This document shows positions 17,310 through 25,353 of a stretch of DNA of 36,714 bases, one piece after another (position 1 is the first letter of the stretch; each line of letters begins with the position of its first letter). Location of the stretch: the NCBI GenBank assembly GCA_023431285.1, contig JAEYXN010000286.1:1-36714 (forward strand). The letters are read 5' to 3'. The notes under the pieces are model-generated. The model searched no databases and was not told the origin of the DNA. It saw only the letters and a program-made list of their open reading frames with translations. Source of the DNA: Bacteroidota bacterium. GTDB lineage: Bacteria > Bacteroidota > Bacteroidia > Cytophagales > Cyclobacteriaceae. Both the position numbers and the translations under genes were made by a program.

Positions 17310-17789
17310 TCAGTCCTCAACCTGGGTTTTGAGGGCCTTCCACACCAACTCAGGCTCGAAGCCTTTCTGAATCAGGTACGTAGCAATCTTGTCCCGCCTC
17401 ACGAATAAATCAGGATTGTCAACAAGCTCGCGCTTCTTTTCTATTTGGTGCTCAAGCGATTTAAGATAAGCGTCCTCTTCTATTTCGCTCAGCCCGGCTT
17501 TGATGCAGTTTGATGTGAGTCCCTTTAATTCCAGAGCCCGTACGATCTTTAAACGTCCCCAGCCCTTTATCCGGAACTTTCCGCCAGCGTAAGAACGGGC
17601 AAAGCGTTCCTCGTTAAGGAACCCCTGAGTGATAAGCTCACTCACGATTTCCTCAGCATCATTCCGGGCAGCTCCTAATTCAAACAGCTTAGCCTTCACC
17701 TCCTGGTGACAGCGTTCCTGGTAGGCGCAGTAACGATAGATGCGCTGGCGGATCTCAGCCGGCGTAAGGTTGACGATCTTCTTCTGCAC
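17310..17789 (-). CDS. recX: RecX family regulatory protein
   Basis: This 159-residue protein is built of repeated three-helix units, as in RecX, which binds RecA filaments and limits recombinase activity in the cytoplasm. Typical stretches are YRYCAYQERCHQEVKAKL, SELITQGFLNEERFARSY and GRLKIVRALELKGLTSNCI; the family pattern L-x-x-x-G-F-I/L-N-E-E-R-F-A is clear. The start is a GTG at 17789, since no ATG is available in frame nearby. The length is typical for Bacteroidota. recA is not next to it in this window. Its upstream neighbour on the same strand is a YcxB-like membrane protein, with a 38-base gap. Confidence 0.93.
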   Translation of the reverse strand: MQKKIVNLTPAEIRQRIYRYCAYQERCHQEVKAKLFELGAARNDAEEIVSELITQGFLNEERFARSYAGGKFRIKGWGRLKIVRALELKGLTSNCIKAGLSEIEEDAYLKSLEHQIEKKRELVDNPDLFVRRDKIATYLIQKGFEPELVWKALKTQVED

Positions 17790-17827
17790 AACGTGAATTT
17801 AAGAAGTCTCAAATTCCTGCCATGGGA

Positions 17828-18313
17828 TTACTTTATCTCTTTGATAAGTCCCTTGGTCTTGAGAATGCTGGCAACGAATTTCCTTTCGTTCTCAGTATTA
17901 AAAATCTTGAATGGCCAATAAATAAGCTGTGCCTTGTTTACGAAAAGAACAAAATGATCCTTCCCGACATCAGCCCTCTGGATCTGGTCCCACTTCAACG
18001 GCATTCCTTCTCTTGGATTAATCTTCATCAGGATCTGCTGACTGGAGATTTCATAAGAGAATCTTTCAAACAGCATCTTGCCCTGCTCAAGTTGCGTGAC
18101 TCCATAAAACTGAATATACCAGAAGAGGAGATAGAGCCCGAAAGCAATGACGGCTCCAATGATCCACCAGATGCTGGCAATCCAGAAATAAAGTGCACAA
18201 ATAGCGAGCGCGATCAACCCCGCAATCCATCCCTGCTTCGCAATCACGCTTTTAAACGCCAGGTTGATATAGGTCTTCTTTTCGAGTTTGAAATTTTTTG
18301 TTCTTACAATCAT
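17828..18313 (-). CDS. YcxB-like inner-membrane protein
   Basis: This 161-residue protein has a short basic N-terminus (IVRTKNFKLEKKTY). Two membrane helices follow between about residues 28 and 70 (GWIAGLIALAICALYFWIA, then IIGAVIAFGLYLLFWYI). The C-terminal half is a soluble strand-rich domain with RFSYEISSQQILMKI, LKWDQIQRADVGKDHFVLFV and a final helix starting at NERKFVASIL. That arrangement and the W-x-x-I pattern match the YcxB-like domain, related to PH-like bacterial domains. No function is established for the family. It is probably in one transcription unit with nadC upstream (22-base gap) and recX downstream. Confidence 0.75.
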   Translation of the reverse strand: MIVRTKNFKLEKKTYINLAFKSVIAKQGWIAGLIALAICALYFWIASIWWIIGAVIAFGLYLLFWYIQFYGVTQLEQGKMLFERFSYEISSQQILMKINPREGMPLKWDQIQRADVGKDHFVLFVNKAQLIYWPFKIFNTENERKFVASILKTKGLIKEIK

Positions 18314-18335
18314 ATCAAAGTTCTATCTACAATAG

Positions 18336-19199
18336 TCAGGGCTTCATTGCCTTGAGACTCAAATCCATGCTCTTCACCGAGTGGGTCAACGCACCAACCG
18401 AAATGTAATCAACTCCTGTTTCAGCGACAGCGCGGATCGTCTCTTCAGTTATGCCTCCGCTTGCCTCTGTTTTGAAACGCCCTCCTATGATATCCACAGC
18501 CTCTTTCATGAGAGCCGGGCTCATGTTGTCAAGCATGATCACATCTACGCCCCCTGTTTCCAGCACTTCCCGAACTTCGCCCAGGTTTCGGGTCTCAATC
18601 TCAATAGCGATGTTTTTATTCAGGGTGCGAAGATAATCTTTTGTCTGAATGATTGCCTTTTTGATACCGCCTGCCATGTCAATATGATTGTCTTTTAGCA
18701 TAATCATATCGAACAAACCGATGCGGTGATTGGCGCCTCCACCTATGGTTACTGCCCATTTCTCGGGAAGCCGGAAGTTGGGAGTGGTCTTACGGGTGTC
18801 GAGGATCCGCGTTTTCGTGCCGGACACAAGCTCCACATAATGGCGGGTTTTCGTGGCGATGGCGCTCATTCTTTGAATACAATTCAGAACGAGTCTTTCA
18901 GAGGTGAGAATCGAACGGGACGATCCCCTTACAAAAAAGGCTATATCACCGCGATTAACGCGCTCTCCGTCAGTTGTTTTGGTTTCTATCTGCAGAGACG
19001 GGTCTACATGCCGGAATATTTCAATGGCAAGGTCGATCCCGGCGATGATCCCGTCTTCTTTCACAAGAAGTTTCGCAGCGCTAACGGCCCCTGCGGGAAT
19101 TGACGCAAGACTGGAATGATCACCCTCCCCGACGTCCTCGGACAGCGCGGAAGAGATGAAATTGTTCAGAAAATCTTTGGTGATGTACTCCGGTTTCAC
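18336..19199 (-). CDS. nadC: Nicotinate-nucleotide diphosphorylase (carboxylating)
   Basis: This 287-residue enzyme converts quinolinate and PRPP to nicotinate mononucleotide, the third step of de novo NAD synthesis. The family features are present: EDVGEGDHSSLASIPAG near the N-terminus, the basic stretch NCIQRMSAIATKT, ILDTRKTTPNFRLPEKWAV with its Arg-Lys-Thr-Thr-Pro phosphate-binding segment, GGGANHRIGLFDMIMLKDNH, and the C-terminal barrel repeats EASGGI and VDYISVGALTHSV. The start is a GTG at 19199, the only suitable start. A TATTTTTG promoter-like element ends 4 bases before it, which would give an mRNA with almost no leader. nadA and nadB are not in the window. Confidence 0.97.
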   Translation of the reverse strand: MKPEYITKDFLNNFISSALSEDVGEGDHSSLASIPAGAVSAAKLLVKEDGIIAGIDLAIEIFRHVDPSLQIETKTTDGERVNRGDIAFFVRGSSRSILTSERLVLNCIQRMSAIATKTRHYVELVSGTKTRILDTRKTTPNFRLPEKWAVTIGGGANHRIGLFDMIMLKDNHIDMAGGIKKAIIQTKDYLRTLNKNIAIEIETRNLGEVREVLETGGVDVIMLDNMSPALMKEAVDIIGGRFKTEASGGITEETIRAVAETGVDYISVGALTHSVKSMDLSLKAMKP

Positions 19200-19203
19200 G
19201 GTG

Positions 19204-19211
19204 CAAAAATA
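19204..19211 (-). promoter_or_regulatory. Candidate -7 element immediately before nadC
   Basis: On the reverse strand this reads TATTTTTG, an exact TAnnTTTG match, and ends 4 bases before the nadC GTG. A transcript from it would start at or near the GTG. A convincing -33 TTG at normal spacing is missing (TTC lies at about the right distance), so it may also be chance. Confidence 0.3.
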
Positions 19212-19256
19212 GCCGAGGCAACGGGAAAACAGGAACCTGAAACCGAGAATTACTGA

Positions 19257-19652
19257 TTATTCCTTGGTGAAGCGGATATCGTCCAGCAGCTGGGTATTGC
19301 CTCCGCTTCCTTTCACTTTCATAAAAAGCCTGAAGGTATCGCCCCCGCTCTTGTACTGAAGAATGGCGAAAGTTTGTCCGCCTTTTGAAGCTCCCTGATG
19401 GATGATATTCACCTCGCTTGGCGGGTGCCGCTTAAAAAAGTCGCGAAGAACGAACTCTGCCTGCGTTTTGCTATATGACTGGATTGTACCCTCGAGTGTG
19501 ACATCGACGGTGCTGTGAAGGTAGCGTGAAAGCTCTTTGGCGCTGCCAGCCTTGATAGTCTCTTTAACCTGAGTGATTACATCTCCTTGTGAAAAGCCGG
19601 CCGTGGCCAGCATTATCAACAGCGTCGTCAACAAAAGAAATCTTGATCTCAT
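19257..19652 (-). CDS. DUF4783 family exported protein
   Basis: This 131-residue protein starts with a signal peptide (MRSRFLLLTTLLIMLATAGFSQ, probable cleavage near residue 20). It continues into a compact alpha/beta domain: VITQVKETIKAGSAKELSRY, then VDVTLEGTIQSYSKTQAEF, FVLRDFFKRHPPS and C-terminal strands ending in LDDIRFTKE. This fits DUF4783, which has an NTF2-like (cystatin/ketosteroid-isomerase-like) pattern. In Bacteroidota this gene is often next to nadC, as here, with a 57-base gap on the same strand. It is probably periplasmic. Its function is not known, and the link to NAD synthesis rests only on the neighbourhood. Confidence 0.85.
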   Translation of the reverse strand: MRSRFLLLTTLLIMLATAGFSQGDVITQVKETIKAGSAKELSRYLHSTVDVTLEGTIQSYSKTQAEFVLRDFFKRHPPSEVNIIHQGASKGGQTFAILQYKSGGDTFRLFMKVKGSGGNTQLLDDIRFTKE

Positions 19653-19795
19653 ATCAACAAATCAAAGTGGCCAAAAGCATGCCACATCGGAAAGATAGTG
19701 AATTTATTACCCGTGGGCGAGGGAGCACAATCGTTAGCATGTATGGTTTAAACGTAAAACAGCTGGTTTTCCATCGGTGGAACCTCCAACGTCGC

Positions 19796-19803
19796 TATAT
19801 TTG
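19796..19803 (+). promoter_or_regulatory. Candidate -7 promoter element of the gpmI operon
   Basis: TATATTTG matches TAnnTTTG exactly and lies 30 bases before the gpmI ATG. A T run at 19767-19770 could serve as a weak -33 region at a slightly long spacing. It would drive gpmI, the lipoprotein, the ABC exporter and the Fur-family gene, which overlap or nearly touch. It lies inside the extended frame that starts at 19777, supporting the start at 19834. Confidence 0.5.
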
Positions 19804-19833
19804 CGGCCTGCAAAAAATTTTAATCCAGAGAAG

Positions 19834-21360
19834 ATGAATAAAAAAGTCCTTTTAATGATCCTGGACGGCTGGGGAATCGCGAAAAACAAAGCTGTTTCCG
19901 CTATTGACAAAGCGAAAACTCCGTTTGTTGATTCGTTATATTCAAAATATCCGAACAGCAGACTGGAGGCGTCAGGACTGGCCGTTGGCCTTCCCGCCGG
20001 TCAGATGGGTAACTCGGAAGTAGGACACATGAATATCGGCGCGGGCCGCGTGGTTTATCAGGATCTCGTGCGCGTGAACAAAGCAATTGAGGAGAAAGAA
20101 CTCGATAATAATCCCGTTCTAAACGATGCTTTTGACTACGCCAGGAAAAACAATAAGGCGGTTCATCTTATCGGATTGGTTTCGGACGGTGGTGTCCACA
20201 GTCATATTGAGCATCTGAAGGGGATTATTACGATTGCCAATAACAAGAACGTTGGCGAGTTCTATGTACATGCTTTCACAGATGGAAGAGATACTGATCC
20301 TAAAGGCGGGCTCGCATATTTGAAGGATCTGCTGGGTCATCTGGCCACAACCAAGGGAAAACTGGCCACTGTCATTGGCCGGTACTACGCGATGGACAGG
20401 GATAAGCGATGGGAGCGTGTGAAACTGGCGTACGATCTTCTTACCGGAGGAATCGGCGAATCCACAACGGACCCTCTGCAGGCAATTCAGAATTCATATG
20501 ACAACAATGTCACCGATGAATTCATAAAGCCTATAGTCGTAACCGGTGCGGATAATAAACCTGTCGGGCTGATCAAAGAAGGAGACGTTGTATTATGCTT
20601 TAATTTCCGTACTGACCGTGGCCGACAAATAACCCAGGCGTTGACGCAGCAGGACTTTCCAGAGTCAGGAATGAAAGCGTTGCCTTTGTATTATGTCACC
20701 CTCACGAACTACGACGATTCATTCCGTGACGTCAAAGTGATCTTTGATAAAGACAATCTGGATAAAACTCTTGGTCAGGTGGTGGCTGACGCCGGAAGAA
20801 AACAGATCCGTATTGCTGAAACCGAAAAGTATCCTCACGTAACGTTCTTCTTTTCGGGAGGTCGCGAGGAAGCGTTCCCTGGTGAGAGCCGCATCTTGTG
20901 TCCCTCACCCAAAGTCGCTACGTATGACCTGGCGCCCGAAATGAGCGCGCGTGACATTCGTGATAAGATCATTGTTGAATTGAATAAACGGGAGGTAGAC
21001 TTTGTTTGTCTGAACTTTGCAAACCCTGACATGGTGGGACATACCGGCGTTTTCGAGGCTGCTGTGAAGGCATGCGAAACCGTTGATCAGTGCGCAGAGA
21101 AAGTGACAGAGGCAGCGCTTGCCAACGGATACACGACCATCATTATTGCCGACCACGGTAATGCGGATATGATGATCAACGACGACGGTACTCCGAATAC
21201 AGCACATACCACCAACCTGGTTCCGTGCATTCTCGTGGACAAGGATTTTCACCCAACTATGAAAGATGGAAAGCTTGGTGACCTGGCACCTACCATACTC
21301 ACGTTGATGGGAGTTCCCGTTCCCCCGCAAATGACAGGTAACATCCTGTTTGCGAAATGA
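19834..21360 (+). CDS. gpmI: 2,3-bisphosphoglycerate-independent phosphoglycerate mutase
   Basis: This 508-residue, Mn2+-dependent enzyme interconverts 3- and 2-phosphoglycerate in glycolysis and gluconeogenesis. The N-terminal metal motif MILDGWG and the phosphorylated-serine loop MGNSEVGHMNIGAGR (Ser61) are intact. So is the substrate region HAFTDGRDTDPKGG, and metal ligands lie in the C-terminal part around NFANPDMVGHTGVF and IADHGNADMM. The frame extends to 19777, but the ATG at 19834 fits the family start (MNKKVLLMILDGWG) and has AGAGAAG just upstream as a possible ribosome site. The stop overlaps the ATG of the next gene by four bases. Confidence 0.97.
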   Translation: MNKKVLLMILDGWGIAKNKAVSAIDKAKTPFVDSLYSKYPNSRLEASGLAVGLPAGQMGNSEVGHMNIGAGRVVYQDLVRVNKAIEEKELDNNPVLNDAFDYARKNNKAVHLIGLVSDGGVHSHIEHLKGIITIANNKNVGEFYVHAFTDGRDTDPKGGLAYLKDLLGHLATTKGKLATVIGRYYAMDRDKRWERVKLAYDLLTGGIGESTTDPLQAIQNSYDNNVTDEFIKPIVVTGADNKPVGLIKEGDVVLCFNFRTDRGRQITQALTQQDFPESGMKALPLYYVTLTNYDDSFRDVKVIFDKDNLDKTLGQVVADAGRKQIRIAETEKYPHVTFFFSGGREEAFPGESRILCPSPKVATYDLAPEMSARDIRDKIIVELNKREVDFVCLNFANPDMVGHTGVFEAAVKACETVDQCAEKVTEAALANGYTTIIIADHGNADMMINDDGTPNTAHTTNLVPCILVDKDFHPTMKDGKLGDLAPTILTLMGVPVPPQMTGNILFAK

Positions 21361-21941
21361 AGTTTGTCCGCTTAACATTCATTGTTGGCTCTTTCGCATT
21401 GCTGTTCTCCTGTGCTGAGAACGCAAAGCAACAGACGCTGCTTTACCCGATTGATAGTCTGCTGAACCAACAGGCTCTTCTCCTCAGTGAAGGCAATGCG
21501 TTACTGCGCAAAGCAGCTTTCCTGGATGGCAGTGAAAGTATAAGCGAATACAAGCCTGGATCAGTAGACGACTGGAAGAAGGAACTGGAAGTATTTTATA
21601 ATCTGGGAACGATCAATAAACCAGTGAACAGTAATTCCTACGACGTTGAACGCCATACCGATGGTGATGCAGGTCATGTCATTAAATTCAAAGCCAAAGA
21701 AGAACTGTTGATTGAAGAGATGATCATATCTTATCGCGATAAGCCATTGTTTCCGGCATCAATCGAGGCGCGCGTAAAGGAAGAAAATTCAATGTATCAA
21801 GGAACGCAACAGCTAAAAATGGAGTTTGAGGCAGTGGATGGAAAGTCGGTGATGCGACATTACTCCATCACTGGCGGACAAGAAATGTTCTTGTCCGATT
21901 CGGTTCAGTACCGCATCGATGCGGAGATCACCTACAGGTAA
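21357..21941 (+). CDS. Putative lipoprotein of unknown function
   Basis: This 194-residue protein begins with a lipoprotein signal: MKFVR, a hydrophobic core and the lipobox LFSC with Cys19, followed by AENAK. The mature part starts with an amphipathic helical stretch (YPIDSLLNQQALLLSEGNA) and continues with strand-rich sequence such as GDAGHVIKFKAKEELLIEEM and a C-terminal DSVQYRIDAEITYR. I recognise no domain. Its ATG overlaps the gpmI stop (ATGA), so it is translationally coupled to gpmI, and the ABC exporter starts 5 bases after its stop. It is probably attached to the outer or inner membrane facing the periplasm. A partnership with the ABC exporter is possible but unproven. Confidence 0.8.
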   Translation: MKFVRLTFIVGSFALLFSCAENAKQQTLLYPIDSLLNQQALLLSEGNALLRKAAFLDGSESISEYKPGSVDDWKKELEVFYNLGTINKPVNSNSYDVERHTDGDAGHVIKFKAKEELLIEEMIISYRDKPLFPASIEARVKEENSMYQGTQQLKMEFEAVDGKSVMRHYSITGGQEMFLSDSVQYRIDAEITYR

Positions 21942-21946
21942 TTTAC

Positions 21947-23731
21947 ATGGGAAAGAGGAGCAGGGATACATTGAAAGCAGAGGAGAAACGACCACTCAAT
22001 AAAGCTTCCCTGCAAAAGCTTGCCGGCGTTTTTGCACACATGCTTCCGTACAAGGGCACATTCATCCTTGGACTATTCGCGCTCGCCATTTCAATCCTTA
22101 CCACACTTATTTTTCCTCGTCTTGCAGGAGAGCTGCTTGATATTGCGACAGGGAAAGGAAAGATCTTTATTACAATCAATCAGGCCGGCATCGCGCTGAT
22201 GGTTCTCCTGCTTATCCAGGGCATCTTTTCATTCGTGCGCGTTTATACTTTCACCCTTGTAAGCGAAAAAGGAATTGCAGACCTGCGAAAGAAAGTTTAT
22301 GAGCGGATAATCTGGTTGCCACTGAGTTTCTTCGATTCCCGAAGGGTCGGTGAACTTATGAGCAGGCTCTCCGCAGACATTGCCGCACTGCAAGACACGT
22401 TCAGCTTTACGCTCGCTGAATTCCTTCGGCAACTGCTCACTTTGCTGATCGGGACGGGAATCATCTTTAGCATAGCGCCTAAATTAACCGGCTTCATGCT
22501 TCTCACCTTTCCTGTTATTGTAATCGCGGCGCTTCTCTTCGGAAAGTTCATTCGCAAGCTATCAAGGCGTGCTCAGGACAAGCTGGCTGAAGCGAATGTG
22601 ATTGTTGAGGAATCACTTCAGTCTATTTCGGTAGTGAAGGCTTTTACCAATGAGCTTTTTGAAATGCGCAGGTACAACAACACGATCCAGGAGGTAGTGG
22701 GAATTGCTATTTACGCAGGGAAATATCGTGCGCTGTTCATATCGTTCATCGTGTCCGTGATGTTTGCGGGTATAGTGTCCGTTGGATGGTACGGCGCTCA
22801 CCTGGTTCTGGTGGGAGAGATCTCCCCGGGGACACTGTTCTCTTTTATCATGTTCACTGCCTTGATCGGGTTCAGCATCGCAGGGCTGGGCGACATCTTC
22901 TCGCAGATTCAACGGTCTATTGGCGCTTCGGAACGTGTGCTGGAGATTCTCAACGAGCCCGGCGAATCACGCCACAATGGAAATAGTCTTAAGCTGAAAG
23001 GAGCAATTGATTTTAAGAATGTCGACTTCTTTTACCCCTCGCGCCCCGACTATCAGGTGTTGCGGGAACTGGACTTTTCCATAAAGCCCGGTGAGAAAGT
23101 CGCTTTGGTTGGACAGAGTGGCTCAGGCAAGTCGACTATCATCAACCTGCTGATGCGTTTTTATGACGTTAACAAGGGGGCGATTTATGTTGACGGGCAG
23201 GAAGCCGGTTCCTACGACCTGCAGGCCTACCGTGGTAATGTGGGCATTGTGCCGCAGGAGGTGATCCTTTTTGGCGGATCTATCCTGGAGAATATCGCTT
23301 ATGGAAGGCCTGGAGCGTCCACGGAGGATATCGTCGAAGCCGCGAGGAAGGCGAATGCCCTGGACTTTATCGAGAAGTTTCCTGAGAAGTTTGACACGCT
23401 GGTGGGGGAACGTGGAGTGAAATTGTCAGGGGGGCAGCGACAGCGCATCGCCATCGCCCGCGCGATCCTTAAGGACCCGGCTATTCTGATACTTGACGAA
23501 GCAACGAGCTCGCTGGACGCAAAGTCGGAAGTACTGGTGCAGGAAGCGCTGGAAACGCTGATGGAGGGTCGCACAACGATCATAATCGCGCACCGGTTAA
23601 GCACCATCAAGAAAGTCGACCGGATATTTGTGATTCAGGAGGGACGCCTCGCGGAGGTAGGGACGCACGCGGAACTAAGCATCGCCGATAATGGTATTTA
23701 TAGTAATTTGCTGAAGTTACAGCTCCATTGA
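21947..23731 (+). CDS. ABC exporter, fused membrane and ATPase domains (MsbA/ABCB type)
   Basis: This 594-residue half-transporter has a six-helix membrane domain (about residues 35-320) followed by a nucleotide-binding domain. Motifs in order are Walker A GQSGSGKST (about 386), the Q-loop region GIVPQEVILFGGSI, signature LSGGQRQRIAIARA, Walker B ILILDEATSSLD, and the H-loop IIAHRLST. It should dimerise and export a lipid, peptide or drug across the inner membrane. An N-terminal basic extension (GKRSRDTLKAEEKR) precedes the first helix. The call as an ABCB-type exporter is secure; msbA itself (lipid A flippase) cannot be claimed because genomes of this phylum hold several similar genes. Its stop overlaps the Fur-family start (ATGA). 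Confidence 0.94.
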   Translation: MGKRSRDTLKAEEKRPLNKASLQKLAGVFAHMLPYKGTFILGLFALAISILTTLIFPRLAGELLDIATGKGKIFITINQAGIALMVLLLIQGIFSFVRVYTFTLVSEKGIADLRKKVYERIIWLPLSFFDSRRVGELMSRLSADIAALQDTFSFTLAEFLRQLLTLLIGTGIIFSIAPKLTGFMLLTFPVIVIAALLFGKFIRKLSRRAQDKLAEANVIVEESLQSISVVKAFTNELFEMRRYNNTIQEVVGIAIYAGKYRALFISFIVSVMFAGIVSVGWYGAHLVLVGEISPGTLFSFIMFTALIGFSIAGLGDIFSQIQRSIGASERVLEILNEPGESRHNGNSLKLKGAIDFKNVDFFYPSRPDYQVLRELDFSIKPGEKVALVGQSGSGKSTIINLLMRFYDVNKGAIYVDGQEAGSYDLQAYRGNVGIVPQEVILFGGSILENIAYGRPGASTEDIVEAARKANALDFIEKFPEKFDTLVGERGVKLSGGQRQRIAIARAILKDPAILILDEATSSLDAKSEVLVQEALETLMEGRTTIIIAHRLSTIKKVDRIFVIQEGRLAEVGTHAELSIADNGIYSNLLKLQLH

Positions 23732-24153
23732 CCATGACTGCGGCATCCGATCGTTTACTTCGGGATTTCCAAATGCGCTCCACGCCAGTGAGGCAGGAAA
23801 TACTGGGCCTCTTTCTTCAAAAGAACTACGCCCTTTCCCATCATGACATTGAGACAGAAGTGAGCAAATCCCTTGACCGGGTCACTGTTTACCGCACCCT
23901 GAAAACTTTTCTTGACAAAGGGTTGATCCATAAAGTTTTGGATGACGAAGGAACATTGAAATATGCGTTATGCAACGATGCATGCTCCTCTGCAGAGCAC
24001 CATCACGATCACGTGCATTTCAAGTGTACCAGGTGCGGACAGACAAATTGCCTTGATGTCGACCTTCCAGGCGTGAGGCTTCCCAAAGGTTATCAGGCCG
24101 ATGCGATAAATGTTCTTATCCAGGGTACCTGTGAGAAGTGCGGAAATCCCTGA
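23728..24153 (+). CDS. Fur family transcriptional regulator
   Basis: This 141-residue protein has the Fur winged helix (TPVRQEILGLFLQKNYALSH, then DRVTVYRTLKTFLDKGLIHKV with the conserved TVYRTL). A dimerisation and metal domain follows: the His-rich AEHHHDHVHFKCTRCGQTNC and a second Cys pair in GTCEKCGNP. Two CxxC pairs suggest the structural zinc site. The metal sensed (iron, zinc, manganese or peroxide via iron) cannot be decided from sequence; the N-terminal arm is short, as in many Bacteroidota members. Its ATG overlaps the ABC exporter stop, so it is made from the gpmI operon. feoAB and terC nearby are plausible targets because both promoters carry palindromes, but the two differ from each other. 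Confidence 0.93.
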   Translation: MTMTAASDRLLRDFQMRSTPVRQEILGLFLQKNYALSHHDIETEVSKSLDRVTVYRTLKTFLDKGLIHKVLDDEGTLKYALCNDACSSAEHHHDHVHFKCTRCGQTNCLDVDLPGVRLPKGYQADAINVLIQGTCEKCGNP

Positions 24154-24211
24154 GAAAATTTCCGGACGCGTGGGGAAAGATAAAAGTCGCGCTGTGTTTT
24201 CGCGATAAAAA

Positions 24212-24219
24212 TATATTTG
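24212..24219 (+). promoter_or_regulatory. Candidate -7 promoter element of terC
   Basis: TATATTTG matches TAnnTTTG exactly. It would start transcription at about 24224-24226, leaving a leader of about 85 bases before the GTG at 24310. A T-rich stretch near 24197-24200 is the only -33-like sequence, at a rather short spacing. Confidence 0.45.
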
Positions 24220-24223
24220 TAGT

Positions 24224-24236
24224 TTTGGAATCCAAA
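24224..24236 (+). promoter_or_regulatory. Perfect 13-base palindrome at the terC transcription start
   Basis: TTTGGA-A-TCCAAA is a perfect 6-1-6 palindrome that begins 4 bases after the TATATTTG element, about where transcription should begin. That position suits a repressor operator or a short 5' hairpin. It does not resemble a classic Fur, Zur or MntR box, so the regulator is unknown. Confidence 0.45.
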
Positions 24237-24309
24237 GAACCGGGATGTCGCTTTTTTGCCTTTAACTGAGACTTTTTAGGAACAACGCTCTAACCACCAA
24301 CTTTTCTTT

Positions 24310-25353
24310 GTGCAGAACATACTCCTTTTTTCCCTATTCAAGAATCTGAGCGAACGGGAAACGATTCTTTTTGGAGTATTCGCCGTAATAATCATTTTAT
24401 TCCTGGTACTTGACCTTGGCCTCTTCCATAAACAGGCGCATAAGATCTCAACCAAGTCGGCACTTTACCAGTCGATGTTCTGGGTGTTCGTCAGCACCCT
24501 GTTCGGATACCTGGTCTACGCGCAGGGGCCGTACGAACATATCGAAAAGGGAGAGCCAACCATTCTGACAGGAGTAGACGCAGCAGTGCTGTATTTCTCT
24601 GCCTACCTTACAGAGTATGCACTGTCCGTCGACAACATTTTCGTCATCCTTCTTATCCTTAAATATTTTAAAGTCAAAGAGGAATACTATCACAAGACTC
24701 TCTTCTGGGGAATTCTCGGTGCGATAGTGTTCCGGGCAATATTCATCTTTGTCGGCGCTCTGCTGATCCATAAGTTTCACTGGATCCTCTACATCTTCGG
24801 TGTCTTCCTCATCTATTCCGGTGTCCGGATCTACTTCGAAGACGGCGATGAAAAGATAGAACCGGAGAAGAATCCGATTATGAAATTCTGCCGGCGCTAC
24901 CTCCCGGTGACCAAAGAGGATTTCGGTGGTAAGTTTCTCGTACGCCACCAGGGACGCCTGATGTTCACGCCTCTCTTCCTGGTGATCGTTCTGATCGAAA
25001 CTACCGACCTCATCTTCGCTGTCGATTCCATCCCGGCAGCATTCGCGATCACGCAAAACGAATTTCTTATCTATACTTCAAACATCTTCGCGGTGATGGG
25101 GCTACGGGCAATGTTCTTCCTGCTTGCAGGAATCATTGACAAGTTCTATCTCCTCCAGAAAGGATTAAGTATCATTCTGTTCTTCATTGGAGCAAAGATG
25201 TTGCTGGAGATTGCTGAGATAAAGATCAATGCTTACGCATCCTTCGCGGTGATCATTGCCACGCTCACATTGTCGATTATCTTCTCGATCCTGGTACCGC
25301 GGAAGGAAGAACCCGAACCTGCAAACTCCGGCAGCGGCGATCCAGATTCCTAG
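24310..25353 (+). CDS. TerC/Alx family integral membrane protein
   Basis: This 347-residue protein with about nine membrane helices fits the long Alx-like branch of TerC. The conserved acidic membrane motifs are present: YLTEYALSVDNIFVILLIL (E and D within a helix) and LIETTDLIFAVDSIPAAFAIT, the hallmark TDxxFAxDSxPA-type segment. Family members have been linked to tellurite resistance and, for Alx and related proteins, to Mn2+ efflux. The start is the GTG at 24310; no ATG is available upstream in frame. The C-terminus ends in a short acidic tail (EEPEPANSGSGDPDS). A 13-base palindrome lies at the likely transcription start. Its TAG stop overlaps the stop of the convergent LETM1-related gene within one CTAG. 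Confidence 0.93.
   Translation: MQNILLFSLFKNLSERETILFGVFAVIIILFLVLDLGLFHKQAHKISTKSALYQSMFWVFVSTLFGYLVYAQGPYEHIEKGEPTILTGVDAAVLYFSAYLTEYALSVDNIFVILLILKYFKVKEEYYHKTLFWGILGAIVFRAIFIFVGALLIHKFHWILYIFGVFLIYSGVRIYFEDGDEKIEPEKNPIMKFCRRYLPVTKEDFGGKFLVRHQGRLMFTPLFLVIVLIETTDLIFAVDSIPAAFAITQNEFLIYTSNIFAVMGLRAMFFLLAGIIDKFYLLQKGLSIILFFIGAKMLLEIAEIKINAYASFAVIIATLTLSIIFSILVPRKEEPEPANSGSGDPDS

Noticed and set aside
17822..18355. 177-codon forward frame over the YcxB-like gene
   Set aside because: The reverse-strand frame has two clear membrane helices and a YcxB-like domain and fits the operon direction. The forward frame has no recognisable features.
18381..19119. Several forward frames over nadC
   Set aside because: nadC is unambiguous on the reverse strand, so these are complements of its codons.
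19746..19753. GTTTAAAC upstream of gpmI as another copy of the uvrA palindrome
   Set aside because: It is a single 8-base word without the central base and without a partner, so chance is a sufficient explanation.
19777..19833. Longer start for GpmI
   Set aside because: The conserved MNKKVLLMILDGWG begins at 19834, and a TATATTTG promoter element lies inside the extension.
24154..24309. Manganese riboswitch (yybP-ykoY type) in the terC leader
   Set aside because: I looked because Alx-type terC genes often carry one, but the conserved loops and helices of that class were not recognisable.
24448..25056. 202-codon open frame on the reverse strand inside terC
   Set aside because: It lies fully antisense to a well-conserved membrane protein gene. 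Its translation is Asp/Glu/His-rich, as expected from the complement of hydrophobic codons, and shows no domain.
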